A stretch of 50,897 nucleotides of DNA from an uncultured Planctomycetaceae bacterium (GTDB lineage Bacteria; Planctomycetota; Planctomycetia; Gemmatales; Gemmataceae): assembly GCA_937888715.1 (NCBI GenBank), contig CALARU010000301.1, positions 1-50,897 of the forward strand, read 5' to 3'. This document shows, in pieces, positions 25,305-35,004 of this stretch (positions are counted from its first letter, which is position 1; every line of letters begins with the position of its first letter). A program made the translations under genes and the position numbers. The notes below the pieces were generated by a model. It was given only the letters and a program-made list of their open reading frames with translations, searched no databases and was not told the DNA's origin.

Positions 25305-28190
25305 ATGATCTGGGAAATTGAAATACGACCAAAAGACTCTGACCTTGAAAAATGCAGAGTAAACAAGGATTTTCACCTGCTGACCCCGGGTGCAAAAGCC
25401 AAAGACCCCATTACTTCTGCTTCTAAGGGGTTGCTTGTTTCGGGTGAAATTAGCATCGAGCAGATTCAAAAATTAGTTACAGAACTTCTGGTAGATTCCG
25501 TGGTAGAAAGCGGAACCATAAATAAGCTGGGAAATTTGCCTGTTGGCGAAGGTACCAATGATCCCTGCCTTGCAACGGTGCTCTTAAAACCCGGCGTCAT
25601 GGATCCTACCGCATTAAGCATTATCCAAGCTGGGCAAGATTTAAAAGTGCCTGTTGTTTCCGTCCGCAGTTTCCGCAGGTATTTTGGAGCACCTCTTGCT
25701 CCCAATGAAAAAGAGATTTTGTTTAGAAGGGTTCTTGCGAATGATGCGATTGAAATGGTGGTGGAAGGCCCCATTAATCAAAAACATATCGCAGAGGGCG
25801 CCCCGTATGCATTTAATAAGATCTTGATTCCCCTCCGGGATTTAAAACCCGAGGAACTTGAAAAACTTAGCAAGCAGATGAGCCTTTCTTTGAACCGTGA
25901 AGAAATGCTCACGATTCAAGAGCATTACCGTAAAGTGGCCAAAGATCCCAACGATATCGAATTGGAGACTATCGCCCAAACTTGGTCTGAACATTGCTCC
26001 CATAAAACCCTTAAGGGTAGAGTTGATTTCGAAGGCAAGATCTATAACAACCTGCTTAAGGAAACTATTTTCGAGGCCACTCGTTTTCTGCGCGAAAAAG
26101 CAGGCAAGGATGATTGGTGTGTCAGTGTTTTTGAAGATAATGCTGGCGTCATCAAGTTCGATGAAAACTTCCACCTTTGCTTTAAGGTAGAAACCCATAA
26201 CCGGCCCTCTGCGATAGAGCCCTACGGTGGCGCCAACACAGGAATCGGTGGGGTAATCCGCGACCCCATGGGCACTGGCCTTGGTGCAAAGCCTGTTTGT
26301 AATACCGATATATTTTGCTTTGCCCCGCCTGATACTCTTGCTTCAACTCTGCCTGAAGGTATTTTACACCCGCTTAAAATCATGACCGGGGTTGTTTCAG
26401 GCGTTCGTGATTACGGAAATCGCATGGGCATTCCTACCATTAATGGTGCAGTTTGCTTTCATGATCGTTACCTAGGCAACCCGCTGGTTTTTTGCGGCAC
26501 AGCAGGCCTTATCCCAGTCGATAAAGTAGTTAAAAAACCTTTGGCAGGAGACTTTGTCGTTGCGGTGGGGGGTAGAACCGGCCGTGATGGTATTCATGGC
26601 GCAACTTTTTCTTCCGCTGAATTAAATTCAGATTCAGAAAAAGTGAGTGGTGGAGCGGTTCAGATTGGTAATGCCATCGAAGAGAAAAAAGTTCTCGATG
26701 CTATTCTTAAAGCCAGAGACCTTGGCCTTTATAGTTCGATTACTGATTGCGGTGCAGGTGGGTTTTCTTCTGCTGTGGGCGAAATGGGTGAACACTTGGG
26801 GGCTTCCATTCAATTGGATCAAGCCCCTCTTAAGTACGCAGGACTTTCTTACACTGAAATCTGGATTTCTGAATCACAGGAAAGAATGATCCTTTCCGTA
26901 CCTAAAGAGAACCTTGCAAAGTTGAAAGAAGTTTGCAAATGGGAGGGCGTTGAAGCTGTAGAGCTTGGCGTTTTTGAAAACACTGGTAGGCTCAAACTCT
27001 TTTATCAAGGTACCGAAGTTGGCGATATCGACCTTGATTTTCTGCATAACGGCAGACCCAAGCAGGTTCGAAAGGCAGCTTGGAAAATCCCTCCAGAGTC
27101 TGCTTCCAATCCTTCTGCTCCCATTGATCAAAACCTTGGCGAAACTTTGCTTAAGCTTCTCTCATCTCTCAATATCTGCAGTAAAGAATGGATCATCAGG
27201 CAGTATGATCACGAAGTGCAGGGCGGGAGTGTTATTAAACCTCTTGTGGGAATTTTAGAGGAAGGCCCTTCCGATGCCTCTGTGGTTATGCCCGTACTTG
27301 GTTCTACCAAAGGCTTTGCTGTTGGCTGTGGCATATTGCCTGACTACGGCGATCTCGATCCTTATGCGATGGCCGCTTGCGCAATTGACGAAGCCGTTAG
27401 AAATGTCGTTGCTGTTGGTGCTGATCCTTCCCGCATCGCCATCTTGGATAATTTCTGCTGGGGTAATACCGATAGGCCCGAAGTTCTTGGCTCACTGGTA
27501 ATGGCTGCAGAAGCTTGCAAAGATTTTGCCATCATTTATGAGATGCCATTTATCAGCGGTAAAGACAGTCTTAAAAACGAATTCCATGCAAAAGGGAAAA
27601 GTATAGTTATCCCTCCCACTTTGCTGATTAGTGCCATTGGTATTGTTCAGGATGTTCGGCAGTGCGTTACCATGGATATGAAAAAAGCAGGGAACAAGTT
27701 GTTCCTTGTGGGGCGTCTTACGGAAAACATTGGCGGCTCACAGTATGCAAAGGCGCTGCAATTAATAGGCGGCATTGTTCCGAGGCCTGATGCCAAGGAA
27801 GCCATTGCAATTCATAAAGCAATGCATGGCGCAATCACTGCTGCAACGGTGCGATCCTGCCATGATGTTAGTGAAGGCGGCTTAGCTGTTACTATTGCAG
27901 AAATGGCTTTTGCAGGGGGCATTGGTGCAGATATTCATGGATTGAACACCTTGGGGAATATTCCTTTTGCAGCCATGCTGTTTGCAGAACCGCCTACCTG
28001 TTATGTGGTTGAAGTTGAGCCTCAAAAAGGTGAACAATTCCAAGCAATATTCAAAGGCTTGCCTGTGCATGAAATAGGCACTGCGTGTGTGGAAAAACGC
28101 TTGAGGTTTGTAGGCCCAACAGGGGAATGGGTGCTTTGGACAGCACTCGAAGATTTACGAAAAGCGTGGCTTTCCACTTTAAAGTTTTAG
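25305..28190 (+). CDS. purL: phosphoribosylformylglycinamidine synthase, PurS-PurL fusion
   Basis: A 961-aa enzyme of purine synthesis converting FGAR to FGAM with ATP and glutamine-derived ammonia. The ATG at 25305 has AGGAA upstream and begins the domain. An N-terminal duplicated PurS-like region (about 1-200) precedes the PurL core, with HCSHKTLKG (about 255), ETHNRPSAIEPYGGA (ATP site) and the second AIRS-like half (SVVMPVLGSTKGFAVGCG, RSCHDVSEGGL). The glutaminase PurQ domain is absent from the C-terminus, so a separate PurQ must exist elsewhere. This is neither the small PurL nor the 1300-aa PurLQ form. Confidence 0.93.
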   Translation: MIWEIEIRPKDSDLEKCRVNKDFHLLTPGAKAKDPITSASKGLLVSGEISIEQIQKLVTELLVDSVVESGTINKLGNLPVGEGTNDPCLATVLLKPGVMDPTALSIIQAGQDLKVPVVSVRSFRRYFGAPLAPNEKEILFRRVLANDAIEMVVEGPINQKHIAEGAPYAFNKILIPLRDLKPEELEKLSKQMSLSLNREEMLTIQEHYRKVAKDPNDIELETIAQTWSEHCSHKTLKGRVDFEGKIYNNLLKETIFEATRFLREKAGKDDWCVSVFEDNAGVIKFDENFHLCFKVETHNRPSAIEPYGGANTGIGGVIRDPMGTGLGAKPVCNTDIFCFAPPDTLASTLPEGILHPLKIMTGVVSGVRDYGNRMGIPTINGAVCFHDRYLGNPLVFCGTAGLIPVDKVVKKPLAGDFVVAVGGRTGRDGIHGATFSSAELNSDSEKVSGGAVQIGNAIEEKKVLDAILKARDLGLYSSITDCGAGGFSSAVGEMGEHLGASIQLDQAPLKYAGLSYTEIWISESQERMILSVPKENLAKLKEVCKWEGVEAVELGVFENTGRLKLFYQGTEVGDIDLDFLHNGRPKQVRKAAWKIPPESASNPSAPIDQNLGETLLKLLSSLNICSKEWIIRQYDHEVQGGSVIKPLVGILEEGPSDASVVMPVLGSTKGFAVGCGILPDYGDLDPYAMAACAIDEAVRNVVAVGADPSRIAILDNFCWGNTDRPEVLGSLVMAAEACKDFAIIYEMPFISGKDSLKNEFHAKGKSIVIPPTLLISAIGIVQDVRQCVTMDMKKAGNKLFLVGRLTENIGGSQYAKALQLIGGIVPRPDAKEAIAIHKAMHGAITAATVRSCHDVSEGGLAVTIAEMAFAGGIGADIHGLNTLGNIPFAAMLFAEPPTCYVVEVEPQKGEQFQAIFKGLPVHEIGTACVEKRLRFVGPTGEWVLWTALEDLRKAWLSTLKF

Positions 28191-28636
28191 CCTTCTAAGG
28201 GGCCAAGGTAGCCACCATCTTCAGGATAACCCGCATCAATAAAGCCTTGCAGGATGATCTGCGCTGCAATCTGGTCGCGCTTTTCCTTGCGCTTCTTCAT
28301 GTCTAATCCTGCTTCACGCATAATAGAGTTTGCTTCAAAGGTGCTGAAGCGCTCATCATAAAAAAACACGGGTAGATTCAAAGTTTGTTTTAACCATTCG
28401 CCATAGGCCCGTGCCTCTTTGGCTTTGTCGCCTTCCCTTCCATCGGAATGGATGGGTAACCCGACAACAATTCCCGTGATTTTTTCATCAAGAACAATGC
28501 GTTTGAAGTAAGCTCCATCCGCTTTTTCATTGATTCGATTGCGAGTTTCAAGAGCGAACGAAATTCCAATGGTGGAATCTGCAAACGCCAACCCTACTCG
28601 CTTTTTTCCAAAATCTATCCCAAGCCATCGTGCCAT
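28187..28636 (-). CDS. ruvX: RuvX/YqgF Holliday-junction resolvase-like nuclease
   Basis: A 149-aa RNase H-fold protein with the GIDFGKKRVGLA opening that holds the first catalytic Asp, and VVGLPIHSDGREG and FYDERFSTFEA motifs with further acidic residues. YqgF proteins process the 5' end of 16S rRNA and may resolve Holliday junctions. The gene overlaps by one base with the mannose-1-phosphate guanylyltransferase gene upstream. Its stop overlaps the stop of the convergent PurL gene by 4 bases. Confidence 0.92.
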   Translation of the reverse strand: MARWLGIDFGKKRVGLAFADSTIGISFALETRNRINEKADGAYFKRIVLDEKITGIVVGLPIHSDGREGDKAKEARAYGEWLKQTLNLPVFFYDERFSTFEANSIMREAGLDMKKRKEKRDQIAAQIILQGFIDAGYPEDGGYLGPLEG

Positions 28637-29718
28637 TATAGGTATAATTCCAATCCTCTTTTTCGCAGGAGATCAACCAATTGTTTTACTCCTGCTTCAT
28701 CTCGTTTATCTGCCACTAGAAGGGCATCGCCATCTCTTACAATGATCAGGTTTTCTACCCCAATGGTCGTTGTTAGATTATTGCGATTATCCGAAACGAT
28801 AATGCAATTACTGGTTCGGATGCCACAATGTGAGGCTACTACCGTATTGCCATCGGCATCTTGTGGGTGCAGCCTTTCAAGGGCCTGCCAACTGCCCACA
28901 TCGTCCCATTTGTAAGGCGTTTGAAGAACCATTACTTCCTTTGCTTTTTCCATCACCGCATAGTCAACGCTGATTTTTTCCATCCCTGCGAACTCAGTTT
29001 CCAACACCGCTTTGCGCTCGGGGGTGTCCCAAGCTGCTGCGATTTTTAATGCTGCATCATGCATTGCTGGTTTGTGCTCTTTAAGAGTTGCAAGCACTGT
29101 GCTGGCGCGCCAAACAAATATACCACTATTCCAGAAGTAGTTGCCCGAAGCAAAGAATTGTTGAGCTATTTCAAGCGAGGGCTTTTCTTTGAATGCAGAA
29201 ACTTTGTAAGCAGTCAGCCCCTGCTTTTGCGCTGCTTCAGGCCCCTTTTGAATATACCCGTAACCTACCGATGGGTAGGTTGGTGGAATTCCAAAAGTTA
29301 AAAATGTGTTCGGGCTATCTTTGCAGATTTCATGCGCTGCATGAACTGCCCTGCGAAATTCTTGCACAGGCTCTATCACATGGTCTGCGGGGCTAACCAG
29401 CATCACTGCTTCGGGATCGCTTTTTATAATCAACGCTGCTCCCAAAGCAACACAAGGTGCGGTATCCCGACCCACGGGCTCGCCTATGATGTGATCGTTT
29501 GCAAGTGCGGGCAGATGCGCCTGTGTTTCTTGTCGGTAAGCTTCTGAAGTAATCACCCACATGCGTTCAGGCGGAACAGCGGCTTCCAGCCTTTCGTAGG
29601 CTTGCTGTATGAGAGATCGATCGCCGCCGAGTTGCAGGAATTGTTTTGGTTTTTTTTGTCTGCTGCGGGGCCAGAACCGGGTGCCGCCGCCACCAGCCAT
29701 GATCATTGCATGTAACAT
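28636..29718 (-). CDS. manC: mannose-1-phosphate guanylyltransferase
   Basis: A 360-aa nucleotidyltransferase making GDP-mannose from mannose-1-P and GTP. The GT-A-like signature is AGGGGTRFWPRSRQKKPKQFL and the sugar-binding motif lies in the FKEKPSLEIA segment. The second conserved region is WDDVGSWQAL near residue 270. It lacks the C-terminal isomerase domain of bifunctional ManC/XanB (about 480 aa). It abuts the UDPGP gene (stop and start are neighbours) and overlaps ruvX by one base, so it lies in a transcribed cluster for nucleotide-sugar supply. Confidence 0.93.
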   Translation of the reverse strand: MLHAMIMAGGGGTRFWPRSRQKKPKQFLQLGGDRSLIQQAYERLEAAVPPERMWVITSEAYRQETQAHLPALANDHIIGEPVGRDTAPCVALGAALIIKSDPEAVMLVSPADHVIEPVQEFRRAVHAAHEICKDSPNTFLTFGIPPTYPSVGYGYIQKGPEAAQKQGLTAYKVSAFKEKPSLEIAQQFFASGNYFWNSGIFVWRASTVLATLKEHKPAMHDAALKIAAAWDTPERKAVLETEFAGMEKISVDYAVMEKAKEVMVLQTPYKWDDVGSWQALERLHPQDADGNTVVASHCGIRTSNCIIVSDNRNNLTTTIGVENLIIVRDGDALLVADKRDEAGVKQLVDLLRKRGLELYL

Positions 29719-31113
29719 TTAAAACTCCTTGGGGTTATCTTGTAATAATAGTGGAAATTTTACTTGGAAGTTGTTTGGAAGTTTTTGAGATAATTCCGCT
29801 GCATCCATTGCAAACGAAGGGCAGATCTCGATTTCAGGCGTTGTCGAATACGCGGGCGTTTTTACACCTGCTTTTTCTAGCCATTGGATAAAGAGTTTGC
29901 ATTGCGCCAGCTTCGCAGTTTCTGGTGAGTCGTCTCCCTGCGCATTTTTTAAAGGTGCAAATTCTTCTTCTCTTTTCGTCGAAACCAGCAACCACCGCTC
30001 TGCAAGTGGAAAGATATCAAAGATGAAGCGCTCAAACTTCCAAGCGTTTTCTTTTTCGGGAACAACCTTGTTAAGGTTTGCATCCACATGAGACACTTTT
30101 TTTCGAGCAAGGTGAAAAGGTAATGCATCACAGTTACTGCATACAAGATTTAAAAAATCAATGTCGAACAGATGGATCGCTGGGTTCCCGGTATCGATGA
30201 AAAGGGAACCATCATGCTTTTTTCGGTTCGCCAGTTCTAATGGAAGATCCGAATATTCGATGATCTGGCAGCGCCCATTCACCTGAATAAAGTTTCCAAG
30301 TTTATCAGTCGGTGAATCTTTGAGAATTACTTTGCTTGATAATTGAGATCGATGCGAAATGTGGTGCCCAATGAAAATAGGGTCCGCTATTTGAACCAAA
30401 GGGTTGTCAACTTGGAAAAAGAAGAGATGCTTGATGCCTTGAGATTTAAGCTGTTCTAGCAGGCCGGCCTTTTTCAATGCGGTCAGAGTGCCGCCATGGC
30501 CATCGGGGCTGGCGAATACTTTTGCAGGTTCTTCAAAAAGAATGGCGCCTGTATTAAGGTCAACAGCGGGCATTGTTCCTTGGGTGAAAAAGATGACCTG
30601 TTCTTTTTTCAGTCCGAAGAACGCATGCGATGTGAAAAAAGTAACGGTTTGATCATGGGTTGCTGGGCTAGTCATGATTAAAAAAGGAATATCACGATTA
30701 GCTTTTTTTGAAAGGGTAAGAACTTTTTCCGAGTGAAGTTGAAATAAACTTTTTTGCGTTATTGGTGTGATGGGCCAAGTGCCTTTTGGCTGCAATGTTC
30801 CGAGCCTGCTGCCTTGCCCCCCCGCTACCATAAGGATTGCGACCTCGCCCTTTGCCAGTGCGTTTATTCCTTCTTTTTTGGCTTCGGTAAAGTTCGTGGT
30901 TGAGTGCAGTACGGGAACTGCGGTGATTTTTTCTATGTCGGGTAATGCAAAGGGGATTGTTCGTTTTGCAAATAGGTTCGCAAGGTATTCCAGATCAATT
31001 GCTTCTAATTGGCGTTCGACCGAAGATTGTTCGTGGGGTGAAAGCTTATCCCAATGAGGAAGTATTCCACCTTGGTTGGATGATAATAATCTTTGGCGTA
31101 AATCCTGTCGCAA
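29719..31113 (-). CDS. UDPGP family UTP-sugar-1-phosphate uridylyltransferase
   Basis: A 464-aa enzyme of the eukaryotic-like UDPGP family (UDP-glucose or UDP-N-acetylglucosamine pyrophosphorylases), with VAGGQGSRLGTLQPKG as nucleotide-binding loop, ASPDGHGGTLTAL and FFQVDNPLVQ. It makes a UDP-sugar from UTP and sugar-1-phosphate. The SRLG and NxL-type motifs fit the UAP1 branch best. A TTG start at 31113 is supported by a perfect AGGAGG eight bases upstream (31122-31127). It is followed directly by the GDP-mannose enzyme. Confidence 0.88.
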   Translation of the reverse strand: MRQDLRQRLLSSNQGGILPHWDKLSPHEQSSVERQLEAIDLEYLANLFAKRTIPFALPDIEKITAVPVLHSTTNFTEAKKEGINALAKGEVAILMVAGGQGSRLGTLQPKGTWPITPITQKSLFQLHSEKVLTLSKKANRDIPFLIMTSPATHDQTVTFFTSHAFFGLKKEQVIFFTQGTMPAVDLNTGAILFEEPAKVFASPDGHGGTLTALKKAGLLEQLKSQGIKHLFFFQVDNPLVQIADPIFIGHHISHRSQLSSKVILKDSPTDKLGNFIQVNGRCQIIEYSDLPLELANRKKHDGSLFIDTGNPAIHLFDIDFLNLVCSNCDALPFHLARKKVSHVDANLNKVVPEKENAWKFERFIFDIFPLAERWLLVSTKREEEFAPLKNAQGDDSPETAKLAQCKLFIQWLEKAGVKTPAYSTTPEIEICPSFAMDAAELSQKLPNNFQVKFPLLLQDNPKEF

Positions 31114-31121
31114 GTCCTGCC

Positions 31122-31127
31122 CCTCCT
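31122..31127 (-). promoter_or_regulatory. AGGAGG ribosome-binding site deciding a TTG start
   Basis: On the minus strand a perfect AGGAGG lies eight bases before the TTG at 31113. No ATG occurs near the N-terminus of the UDPGP reading frame, so this element decides the start. A strong site may compensate for the weak TTG initiation codon. Confidence 0.7.
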
Positions 31128-31143
31128 GGGCTGCAAATCCAAA

Positions 31144-31923
31144 TTAAAACTCAAATGTTAGGCCATCATAGGCCAGATTGACCCCTTTAGGCAACCTCGA
31201 CTCCACTTCATCATGATCCATATCGTGGCATAAATGGGTTAAATACGCTTGCTTGGGCTTTAACTGTGTAATTACTTCAAGTGCTTGTTCCAAATTAAAG
31301 TGTGCTGGATGGGGCTTATGACGCAACGCATCCAATACTAAAACATCCAGCCCTTGTAATAGTTCCATGCTTGTTTCTGGTATGTGGTTTACATCAGTGC
31401 AATAAGCCATTGCCTTTATCCTAAAGCCTAAAACATCAAAATTGCCATGCACTAAAGGCACAGGGGTGACTAATTCCCCAAGCACATTGATGGGCGAAGT
31501 ATTAATGCGTTCGAAGGAAAGCTTGGGTACATAAGTTTTGCTTTTTCCAGGCTTAACGGTTTCAAACGCGTAGGAAAAAGCAGATCGGATTCGGTCTTCA
31601 ACATCAAGAGCGCAGTAGAGGGGAACGGGTTGCCCTAAAAGATGCTGTATGGGCCTAAGATCATCCAAGCCATGCAGGTGATCAGCGTGATAGTGAGTAA
31701 AAAGAACGCTATGAATCGCCCCAACCTTGGCACGCAGTAATTGTAACCTTAGTTCAGGCGGAGTATCGATTAAAATATTTCCATTAGGTAGCTTGATCAA
31801 GCCGGCACAGCGAAACCGGTGATTGCGTGGGTTATCCGAAGTGCAAACTTTGCAATTGCAACCAATCATTGGCACGCCAACAGAAGTGCCAGTACCCAGA
31901 AATGTAAAAGAACGCATACTCAT
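31144..31923 (-). CDS. MBL-fold metallo-hydrolase, PhnP-like
   Basis: A 259-aa metallo-beta-lactamase fold protein with GTGTSVGVPMIGC near the start, a cysteine cluster (CNCKVC) and the di-metal motif HYHADHLHGLDDLR (HxHxDH). Additional metal ligands are supplied by VHGNFD and by the THLCHD region. This is the PhnP/RNase Z-like branch of phosphodiesterases. PhnP acts on cyclic ribose phosphates, but no phn genes are nearby, so the substrate is unknown. It starts 30 bases upstream of the UDPGP gene and is likely the first gene of that operon. Confidence 0.88.
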   Translation of the reverse strand: MSMRSFTFLGTGTSVGVPMIGCNCKVCTSDNPRNHRFRCAGLIKLPNGNILIDTPPELRLQLLRAKVGAIHSVLFTHYHADHLHGLDDLRPIQHLLGQPVPLYCALDVEDRIRSAFSYAFETVKPGKSKTYVPKLSFERINTSPINVLGELVTPVPLVHGNFDVLGFRIKAMAYCTDVNHIPETSMELLQGLDVLVLDALRHKPHPAHFNLEQALEVITQLKPKQAYLTHLCHDMDHDEVESRLPKGVNLAYDGLTFEF

Positions 31924-31979
31924 ATGGGGTTAGTATATCGAGTATGCGTTCGGTTTATAAGTAATTAGACTGCTACCTT

Positions 31980-33527
31980 TTATTTTCCTGAATCAGCACC
32001 AATGCTGACAGGCTTATAGCCACCAATTGATTTAAAGTAAAGCAATAAAAGTAAATACAGAACAGCCATAGTTGCCGGAACAAATGCTGTTAGTTTTAAT
32101 GCTTCTTTTCCGCCATAAATCCCTGCTTCAGCAACTAATTTCTTATCTTTTTCAGAGGATGCTTTTGCTAATTCCCACCAAGCAACCAACTGGCTATGAT
32201 TTTTATCTTCTTTTTTGTCTTTTGCTAGAATTTCACCCGCCCTTTTAAGTTCTTTTCCATTGTCTTCAAGCACTCCAACTTTAGCTCCGTCCAGTCCAAC
32301 TGTTTTAAATGTGAAAAACTCGCTTTCTTTTTCAGATTTGTAACGGTTAAATGAGTCCTTGTCTACGGACTGAAGCTGTTTTGACGCATTAAAATCTTGT
32401 TTAAACCCTATTGCAGGCCCGCCAAGGAGTCCAGCGGAGAGCATCCCAATGCCTCCAACCATACCAATTGAAATTGCTCCCCCTTTTGGGAATTGTTCAG
32501 AAACTACAGCAAGCATTGTTGGCCAAAGAAAAGTTTTTCCGCAAGCATAAACTGTTGCTGCAATTATGCACATAACAATGCCTTCTGCATTTCCAAGTAA
32601 AGTGAGTCCAATAGCACCTAAAATACCGCTGATACATAAAAGGCCTAAAGATGAAATTTGGTGCACAATTGGCCCAGCTACAAAACGAAGTAAAAACATC
32701 AGGAGTGATGTATATACAAAAAGTGCTAAGCCATATGCGGGACTTCCCATGATCGACCCCGTGATTTTACTGATCCACGAATCTGTACCCAATTCGACAT
32801 AACCAACCATTCCATGAATAATTAAAAGGATTATCATTAAAGGGGCAAAAAGTGTGCCTAGCATTTGCCCTAGGGTTATACCTGCGGATTCTGCTTCTGA
32901 TTTGGGGAATTTTTGGCCTAAAAGCATAATCCCATATGCTAGAACTGGAATTAAGAAGAGTGACATTTGAATTTTCCAATCAATAGGTGGAATATCTTTA
33001 TCCGGATTTCCAGCCATGAAGAATGAAGCTAATCCACCCAAAACTAGTCCAGCAGGCCAACCGGCGTGAAGTATGTTTAAATAATGTGTTTTGTTTTTGG
33101 GAAATAAAGTTGCAGTAAGTGGGTTCACAACTGTTTCACAAAGCCCATTGCCAATTGCAAAAATAAACATTCCCCAAAAAAGACAATCATATGCAGCCTG
33201 TTTTCCACCGGAAGCAAATGCAAAAGGTGCTGCAAGGGTTAGAACCCCTGAAATAAAGTGGAGTAAAAAAGCTAATAGCATTAATTTCCCATAGCCTACT
33301 TTGTCTGCTATCAACGAACTTAAAATAATTACAATTCCAAATCCTGTTAAACCTCCACCAGTAATATTGCCCAATTCGGTCATAGTAAAACCAAATTGCT
33401 CGGACCATTGTCCAAGAATACCGCCTCGGATTGCGAAACCGACGCCAGCGGCCAAAATGGCCATGAAGCCTGCCCATAGCAATCGCATTGCATTTGGGTT
33501 TTGATTTGAAACAGATGCACTAGACAT
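31980..33527 (-). CDS. MFS transporter with large soluble insert
   Basis: A 515-aa major facilitator superfamily permease with about twelve hydrophobic segments. The last but one is followed by a charged, lysine-rich soluble insert of about 90 residues (about 395-480), then the final helix. The first helix is preceded by a short N-terminal tail and a GFAIRGGILGQW segment. Sugar or nucleoside transporters of this branch are common in Planctomycetota. The substrate is unknown. AAGG lies 11 bases upstream of the ATG. No partner gene is visible. Confidence 0.85.
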   Translation of the reverse strand: MSSASVSNQNPNAMRLLWAGFMAILAAGVGFAIRGGILGQWSEQFGFTMTELGNITGGGLTGFGIVIILSSLIADKVGYGKLMLLAFLLHFISGVLTLAAPFAFASGGKQAAYDCLFWGMFIFAIGNGLCETVVNPLTATLFPKNKTHYLNILHAGWPAGLVLGGLASFFMAGNPDKDIPPIDWKIQMSLFLIPVLAYGIMLLGQKFPKSEAESAGITLGQMLGTLFAPLMIILLIIHGMVGYVELGTDSWISKITGSIMGSPAYGLALFVYTSLLMFLLRFVAGPIVHQISSLGLLCISGILGAIGLTLLGNAEGIVMCIIAATVYACGKTFLWPTMLAVVSEQFPKGGAISIGMVGGIGMLSAGLLGGPAIGFKQDFNASKQLQSVDKDSFNRYKSEKESEFFTFKTVGLDGAKVGVLEDNGKELKRAGEILAKDKKEDKNHSQLVAWWELAKASSEKDKKLVAEAGIYGGKEALKLTAFVPATMAVLYLLLLLYFKSIGGYKPVSIGADSGK

Positions 33528-33869
33528 AAAGGTTTGCCCTTTGAAATAGGAACACGGGGAGAGTTTCTAAAACTGAAACCAAATTCAACATAACTAAGGT
33601 TTATGGTGAACAGGCAAGCTTAGTAACTTGTTTTCAATATTTCAGGATATTAACCAGACATAGGACCTTGTGTCTAGATAAATTGGGGTTTGCAGGAAGG
33701 ATTCTAAGGTCTAGCGCTTTTTATAACCCGATCTTCCCACCGAAACAAAAGAACTTACCTAGCTTTACATAAAGTGCTCTTCCATTACTTCCTCTTGTTT
33801 TCGTTGGGGGAATCGTTATAAGCCGGGTGCATTCGGTTAAAGATGGCTCCTAAATATAGTGGTGAAATT
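33528..33869. other. long intergenic region between MFS and SurA-like genes
   Basis: This divergent spacer is among the largest gaps of the window. It shows no RNA gene that I can recognise. Visible elements are the promoter at 33795-33822 and an imperfect palindrome AGCTTTACATAAAGTGCT at 33761-33778 with CTTTA/TAAAG arms, which could be an operator. A weak AGACA/TGTCT inverted pair lies near 33656-33675. Nothing further can be supported. Confidence 0.4.
33795..33822 (+). promoter_or_regulatory. candidate sigma70 promoter of the SurA-like gene
   Basis: TTGTTT (33795-33800), a 16-base spacer and TATAAG (33817-33822) form a plausible promoter. The start site would be near 33829, leaving about 40 bases of leader before the ATG at 33870. 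The sequence TTGGGGG in the spacer is unusually G-rich. Confidence 0.35.
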
Positions 33870-34997
33870 ATGTTGCTAGGAAGATTATTTGCTGCTTTAT
33901 CAATAATAAGTCTTAGTTTGATTGGTTGTGTTTCCACGCCTGTTAAAGAGACTGCCAAAAATTATCCTCCCGCAACTGTTTCTAAAGCCGCTAGGGCTCA
34001 GTCGCCTGAAAATGATTTGTTAGCATCTGCAGATGAGATAAAAGTTGCAGAGGCGCAATCCATAGCCAAACCCGGACAAAAAACTTTAGGCAGCAACATC
34101 GTTGCATTAGTTAATGGTGAAGCGGTTTTGGAAGAAGAAGTTTTGTTGACTCTTAGTCAGGGAATTAGCGAAGGCGCTAATGATTCTGCAAAAAGAAAAG
34201 CTGCGCTTAATCAATTGGTGGAAAGAGAAATTGTTATTCAGGATGCCTACACTAGGTTGTCCAAGAATCCACAAGCAAAGAAGTTTTTGGATAAGTTGCA
34301 GGAAATGGCGGGAAAAGAGTTTGATCGTTATGTGCGTTTGCTTAAGGATCGAAACAAATCGTTGAGTGATCCAGAATTCAAGACTCTATTAGAATCGCAG
34401 GGCGTTTCACTTGATTTGCTTCGAAGGCAATCAGAAAGAAACTTTATAGCTATGCAGTATATGCAAACCAGAATCCTACCTAATTTGGATCGCATAGGGC
34501 ATAAGCAGATTCGTGATTATTACGAAAGCCATCCTGAAGAATTTCAAATTCAAGACAGTGTAGAGTGGAAGGACATCTTCATTAGTTATAGGAACTCTAA
34601 ATCGCACGAAGAAGCGATGGAGACCGCTCGAAAAGTGGTTGAAAGAGCGAAGAAGGGTGAAGATTTTTCCAAGCTGAGCAAAGAGTATTGCCATGGGGAT
34701 GGCGCATTTAGAAATGCAGAGGGGATAGGTAGAAAGAAGGGCGAAATCAAACCAGTTCAAGTTGAAAAGTACCTGTTTGAATTAAAGGACGGAGAAGTTG
34801 GTCCGCTTGTCGAATTGCCCACCGGTGTGCATGTTATAATGCTAGTTAAACGAGAACATGCAGGGATGAAGATTTTTGATGAGAAGGTACAAAAGCAGGT
34901 TCGAGATCGGTTGCGAAACGAAGCAGGCCAGTATGAAATGAAGCGCATGCTTTCTGATATGAAACGACAAGCGGTTATCGAATATATTCATGACTAA
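33870..34997 (+). CDS. SurA/PrsA-like peptidyl-prolyl isomerase lipoprotein
   Basis: A 375-aa periplasmic chaperone-isomerase. From the ATG at 33870 (GGTGA upstream) the signal peptide ends in a lipobox LIGC; an ATG at 33843 would add nine residues. A SurA-type N-terminal helical domain (about 80-215, VALVNGEAVLEEEV) is followed by a parvulin/rotamase domain (about 225-340; WKDIFISYRN, YCHGDGAF, GEVGPLVELPTGVHVIMLVKRE). It would assist folding of outer-membrane proteins. A strong terminator closes the gene at 35005-35050. Confidence 0.9.
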   Translation: MLLGRLFAALSIISLSLIGCVSTPVKETAKNYPPATVSKAARAQSPENDLLASADEIKVAEAQSIAKPGQKTLGSNIVALVNGEAVLEEEVLLTLSQGISEGANDSAKRKAALNQLVEREIVIQDAYTRLSKNPQAKKFLDKLQEMAGKEFDRYVRLLKDRNKSLSDPEFKTLLESQGVSLDLLRRQSERNFIAMQYMQTRILPNLDRIGHKQIRDYYESHPEEFQIQDSVEWKDIFISYRNSKSHEEAMETARKVVERAKKGEDFSKLSKEYCHGDGAFRNAEGIGRKKGEIKPVQVEKYLFELKDGEVGPLVELPTGVHVIMLVKREHAGMKIFDEKVQKQVRDRLRNEAGQYEMKRMLSDMKRQAVIEYIHD

Positions 34998-35004
34998 AAG
35001 AGCA

